Below are positions 57,694 to 60,149 of a stretch of DNA of 60,149 nucleotides, piece by piece. Within the stretch, counting starts at the first letter, position 1; every line of letters starts with the position of its first letter. A program made the translations under genes and the position numbers. The stretch comes from Hydnum rufescens UP504 (taxonomy: Eukaryota; Basidiomycota; Agaricomycetes; Cantharellales; Hydnaceae): the NCBI GenBank assembly GCA_014904985.1, contig MU129198.1:1-60149 (forward strand). The letters run 5' to 3'. The notes beneath the pieces are model-generated. The model was not told the origin of the DNA. It searched no databases and was given only the letters and a program-made list of their open reading frames with translations.

Positions 57694-59985
57694 ATGGGTC
57701 GCCGGTCGAAGTCTCCGAAGCCCAACCTCCACATGAGAATCACTCACCATGTCCCGTCTTCGGATCACGAAGATGTGCTCTATCACCCTGTCATGCATGA
57801 ATGTGTAGCTATCCCTCCCCGGCTCCGGTCATTAGCCCGGTACCTCGAGATTGTCAAGAGACTCAATGAGCTGGTAGGAGACTACACCAACCCCTTTTCG
57901 AGCGCACCTGTTACAACGTTCCAATTCATCTCCATATGGATGAAGTTCACGCCTGCCCAATATCACACCTCATACTTCCTATTTGAGGAGGATCAGCAGG
58001 AGTGGTATGTGGATCAGGAGCTCCTCATTACGATCCAAACCGTGCTAGAGAGGCTGCAGAATGTCATTACTGATGTCATAGCAATAGTAGGGGAAGAGCC
58101 CCATACCTTTGTAATAGATCGGGATTCCAAATTGACCAAGCAACTCTGGACATCTAAGGAGCTTAAAAAACTTATGATGGCCAACAAGCTGTTGAAACTA
58201 TGGGCAGAGTTGACCCTTGCGAGGCTGTACAAGCTGAGGAAGCTCCACCAGGGGGAGAGTCTATCGACCCCCATGGCCTCAGAGGGTTTGCTACCTCCTA
58301 CCCCTGAATTAAGGGAACAGCTGCATAAGGCCTGGCATGACCCATGCCTGCCCACTAAGAAAATTGCCAGGCGAGCTGTAGCTGTGGGATGGGAGGCTCT
58401 AGAAGCTGATGTCAACGGGGTTCGCCCCATAGTGCAAGTGTCCAGACACCCATTTTCTGGAAATCAGGCTGCCAAGTACAGAGAGTATGACTTCAAGATG
58501 GAGGAAGCTCTTGAGGTGCAGCCCCTGCCTCGGATCGATGCTGAGCCATATGGCCTAGGGCTCTTTGTATCAGCCACCACCCTAGAGGAACAACAGGCGA
58601 GTACCAGCCGCTGGACAACCCTCAGTCCGAATGCAGGGCCGGGATCCATACTCGATGTGCCAGCCTGGCCAACCCCCCCTTCAGAGTTAGCCGCGTTCTC
58701 TCACTCATCCAACTATAGAGCCTCCTCCATTGATTTGGAGTTGTCCCCCTCAAAGTGGCAGGAAGTGCCTCTTCAAGGTTCGAGCACTCCCACGCCCAAC
58801 CCTTGTAATCGATTCACAACCTTTTCCCAACGAGTGTCCACCCTGGGGGAAGGGCTACCTAACGCCTTATGGACCCCGTCGAAAGCCAATTTGGGAGTCA
58901 GCGAGGACTATTCAGGACTCCCTCCAAGTGGAGGCACCCGTATGCATTGTGTTGGGGAGGCACCCCACGCCCGTTCGCCACTAGCCAACTACCTCATCAA
59001 CCAAGCAGAATCTGCTGAAGGAGGAGCTGGGCAGGTGAGGTCCCTCTGGAACACAGCGACTGACACACCCGCCCTGCCAGCCCCGGGAGTGTCAAGGGCC
59101 CATGGGTACTATGCTGAGATGCTCTCTGCTCTCCCAACCAGGCTGCCAGCAACCCTCTTCCCTCAAGAGCAGGCCACCACTCCCATACCCTTTGCATTCC
59201 TGCCAATGAAGGGGCTTCTCATCTCTCAAGCCTTGAACAGGAGCACTGCACTCTCAGGCCCCCTCTATGCCGGAACATCTGAGCTGATCCCTATGGAGTC
59301 TAAAGGGAAAGGCCTGATGCCTCCCCCCTCATGCCCTACCAGCTCTAAGGGCAGTGAGCCGGGACCGTCAAGAGGTGGTGGCGGTGGTGGTGATGGTGGC
59401 GGTAGCAGAAGTCCAGGACGAGGTGGCCCAGGCCCAGGATTCCCTCCCAGTGGAGGATCCCCTGGCCCTACTGGCCCCCCAGGACTGCCTGGCCCACCTG
59501 GCCTCCCTGGACCTCCAGGGCCCCCAGGAGGCACAGCCAATTCCCTGCCCCAAGGAATCACCTGGGATCACTGCCTCAAGTGGACTGTGGTGCCCGAATG
59601 GGATGGCGACAAGGATACGGCCATCAATTGGCTCTACAAGTGCAACAGCCTTGTAAATTTAGGCCCTGAACTGGAGTGTATGATGCCTACAATTGTGTCC
59701 CTAAGGTTCAAAGGAGCTGTGGCGACAGCCTGGCGAGCGCACTCAACACCAGTCAAGCATACCATCCTTCAATCATGGGACAATTTATGTGAATGGGTGC
59801 TGCATCGCTACCTCGGCGAAGCCTGGTATACTGTACCTCTGAATGCCTCAAATACAATAGCAAAGTATTTCGAAGCACCAACCATCCTCAGGAGTCGCCT
59901 GCTGAGTACATTCAGTGACGTATCCTGTTATCACGCATCTTCCTTCGGTTTACTGCGAACAGCCCAGAGGAGACAGCTTCAGTGA
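57694..59985 (+). CDS. gag-like retrotransposon ORF with collagen-like run
   Basis: From ATG 57694 (MGRRSKSPKPNLHMRITHHV) the frame is open for 763 codons, and from a non-ATG codon it extends upstream to 57541. The N-terminal half is helical and acidic (RSLARYLEIVKRLNELVGDY, FQFISIWMKFTPAQYHTSYF), the middle is serine/proline-rich, then comes a Gly/Pro run (about 59360-59540). The C-terminal part WDGDKDTAINWLYKCNSLVN, RFKGAVATAWRAHS and WDNLCEWVLHRYL is the retrotransposon gag core of Ty3/gypsy elements. After the TGA at 59985 the gag sense continues in another frame (NAPTPWDIILRWSE) until the inverted-repeat element starts at 60107. So it is frameshifted and interrupted, but most of it is intact. 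Confidence 0.75.
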   Translation: MGRRSKSPKPNLHMRITHHVPSSDHEDVLYHPVMHECVAIPPRLRSLARYLEIVKRLNELVGDYTNPFSSAPVTTFQFISIWMKFTPAQYHTSYFLFEEDQQEWYVDQELLITIQTVLERLQNVITDVIAIVGEEPHTFVIDRDSKLTKQLWTSKELKKLMMANKLLKLWAELTLARLYKLRKLHQGESLSTPMASEGLLPPTPELREQLHKAWHDPCLPTKKIARRAVAVGWEALEADVNGVRPIVQVSRHPFSGNQAAKYREYDFKMEEALEVQPLPRIDAEPYGLGLFVSATTLEEQQASTSRWTTLSPNAGPGSILDVPAWPTPPSELAAFSHSSNYRASSIDLELSPSKWQEVPLQGSSTPTPNPCNRFTTFSQRVSTLGEGLPNALWTPSKANLGVSEDYSGLPPSGGTRMHCVGEAPHARSPLANYLINQAESAEGGAGQVRSLWNTATDTPALPAPGVSRAHGYYAEMLSALPTRLPATLFPQEQATTPIPFAFLPMKGLLISQALNRSTALSGPLYAGTSELIPMESKGKGLMPPPSCPTSSKGSEPGPSRGGGGGGDGGGSRSPGRGGPGPGFPPSGGSPGPTGPPGLPGPPGLPGPPGPPGGTANSLPQGITWDHCLKWTVVPEWDGDKDTAINWLYKCNSLVNLGPELECMMPTIVSLRFKGAVATAWRAHSTPVKHTILQSWDNLCEWVLHRYLGEAWYTVPLNASNTIAKYFEAPTILRSRLLSTFSDVSCYHASSFGLLRTAQRRQLQ

Positions 59986-60106
59986 TGGGGAACGCTCCCA
60001 CACCATGGGACATCATCCTGCGGTGGAGTGAGAGGCCGCCAATCGAGTCAGTCCTCATGCTTGCCAAACAATTCGAGCCCACACTAGTGATGCAGTGGAA
60101 GTCAGG

Positions 60107-60149
60107 CTGGTCAGTCACATAGGGGACCTAATTTAGGTACCACTTTCGG
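60107..60149. mobile_element. end of a second copy of the 4.3-kb hairpin element
   Basis: CTGGTCAGTCACAT, GGGGACCTAATTTAGGTACC and CACTTTC match the right end of the 48.06-52.36 kb element (read on its minus strand), with one substitution (ATAGGGG for ATGGGGG) in the part visible. The window ends inside it. It interrupts the gag reading frame after VMQWK. Confidence 0.8.

Overview
This window looks like nuclear DNA of a filamentous basidiomycete. Genes are dense and cut by many short introns of about 50-70 nt. Housekeeping proteins (TOM7, eIF3f, VAC14, MUS81, EME1, UreF, an RNF220-like ligase) have fungal sequences, and there is a FunK1-type kinase. The repeat mix (Ty3/gypsy with chromodomain, Ty1/copia, pogo-type DDE, hAT) fits an agaricomycete, and Rhizoctonia/Ceratobasidiaceae is my best guess from memory of similar proteins. 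That placement is inference.

Layout. 1-5.7 kb is a repeat island: an LTR end, a decayed DDE transposase, two tRNA-like heads, minisatellites and a C-rich satellite. 5.7-38.6 kb is the gene block: a broken hypothetical gene, RNF220-like E3 ligase (-), UreF (+), MUS81 (+), eIF3f (-), TOM7 (+), a coiled-coil hypothetical (+), VAC14 (+), EME1 (-), FunK1-like kinase (+), a RhoGEF (DH) protein (+), two diverged copies of an unknown gene family (-) and one large unknown gene (-). 39-60 kb is a second repeat island: a 550-bp hAT-type element with 8-bp target duplication, a pogo/Tigger-type transposase, copia and gypsy remnants, a solo LTR with 5-bp target duplication, a 4.3-kb terminal-inverted-repeat element packed with hairpins, and a gag-like ORF with a collagen-like run.

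How the genes relate. MUS81 and EME1, the two subunits of one structure-specific endonuclease, lie only about 8.7 kb apart. eIF3f and TOM7 start 59 bp apart in opposite directions, and EME1 and the FunK1 gene start 74 bp apart, so both pairs probably share bidirectional promoters. VAC14 is the scaffold of the PIKfyve/Fab1 lipid-kinase complex, UreF is a urease nickel-insertion chaperone, and TOM7 belongs to the mitochondrial import pore.

The most unusual structure is the 48.06-52.36 kb element. It carries about ten units, each with two different hairpins whose arms differ between units in a compensatory way, plus a roughly 650-bp near-perfect palindrome. A second copy of its end begins at 60,107.

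Caution: most of the conserved genes contain single-base frame breaks, mostly one missing base and often in or beside homopolymers. I read these as probable consensus errors in the assembly rather than true gene death. Exon coordinates are hand-derived.
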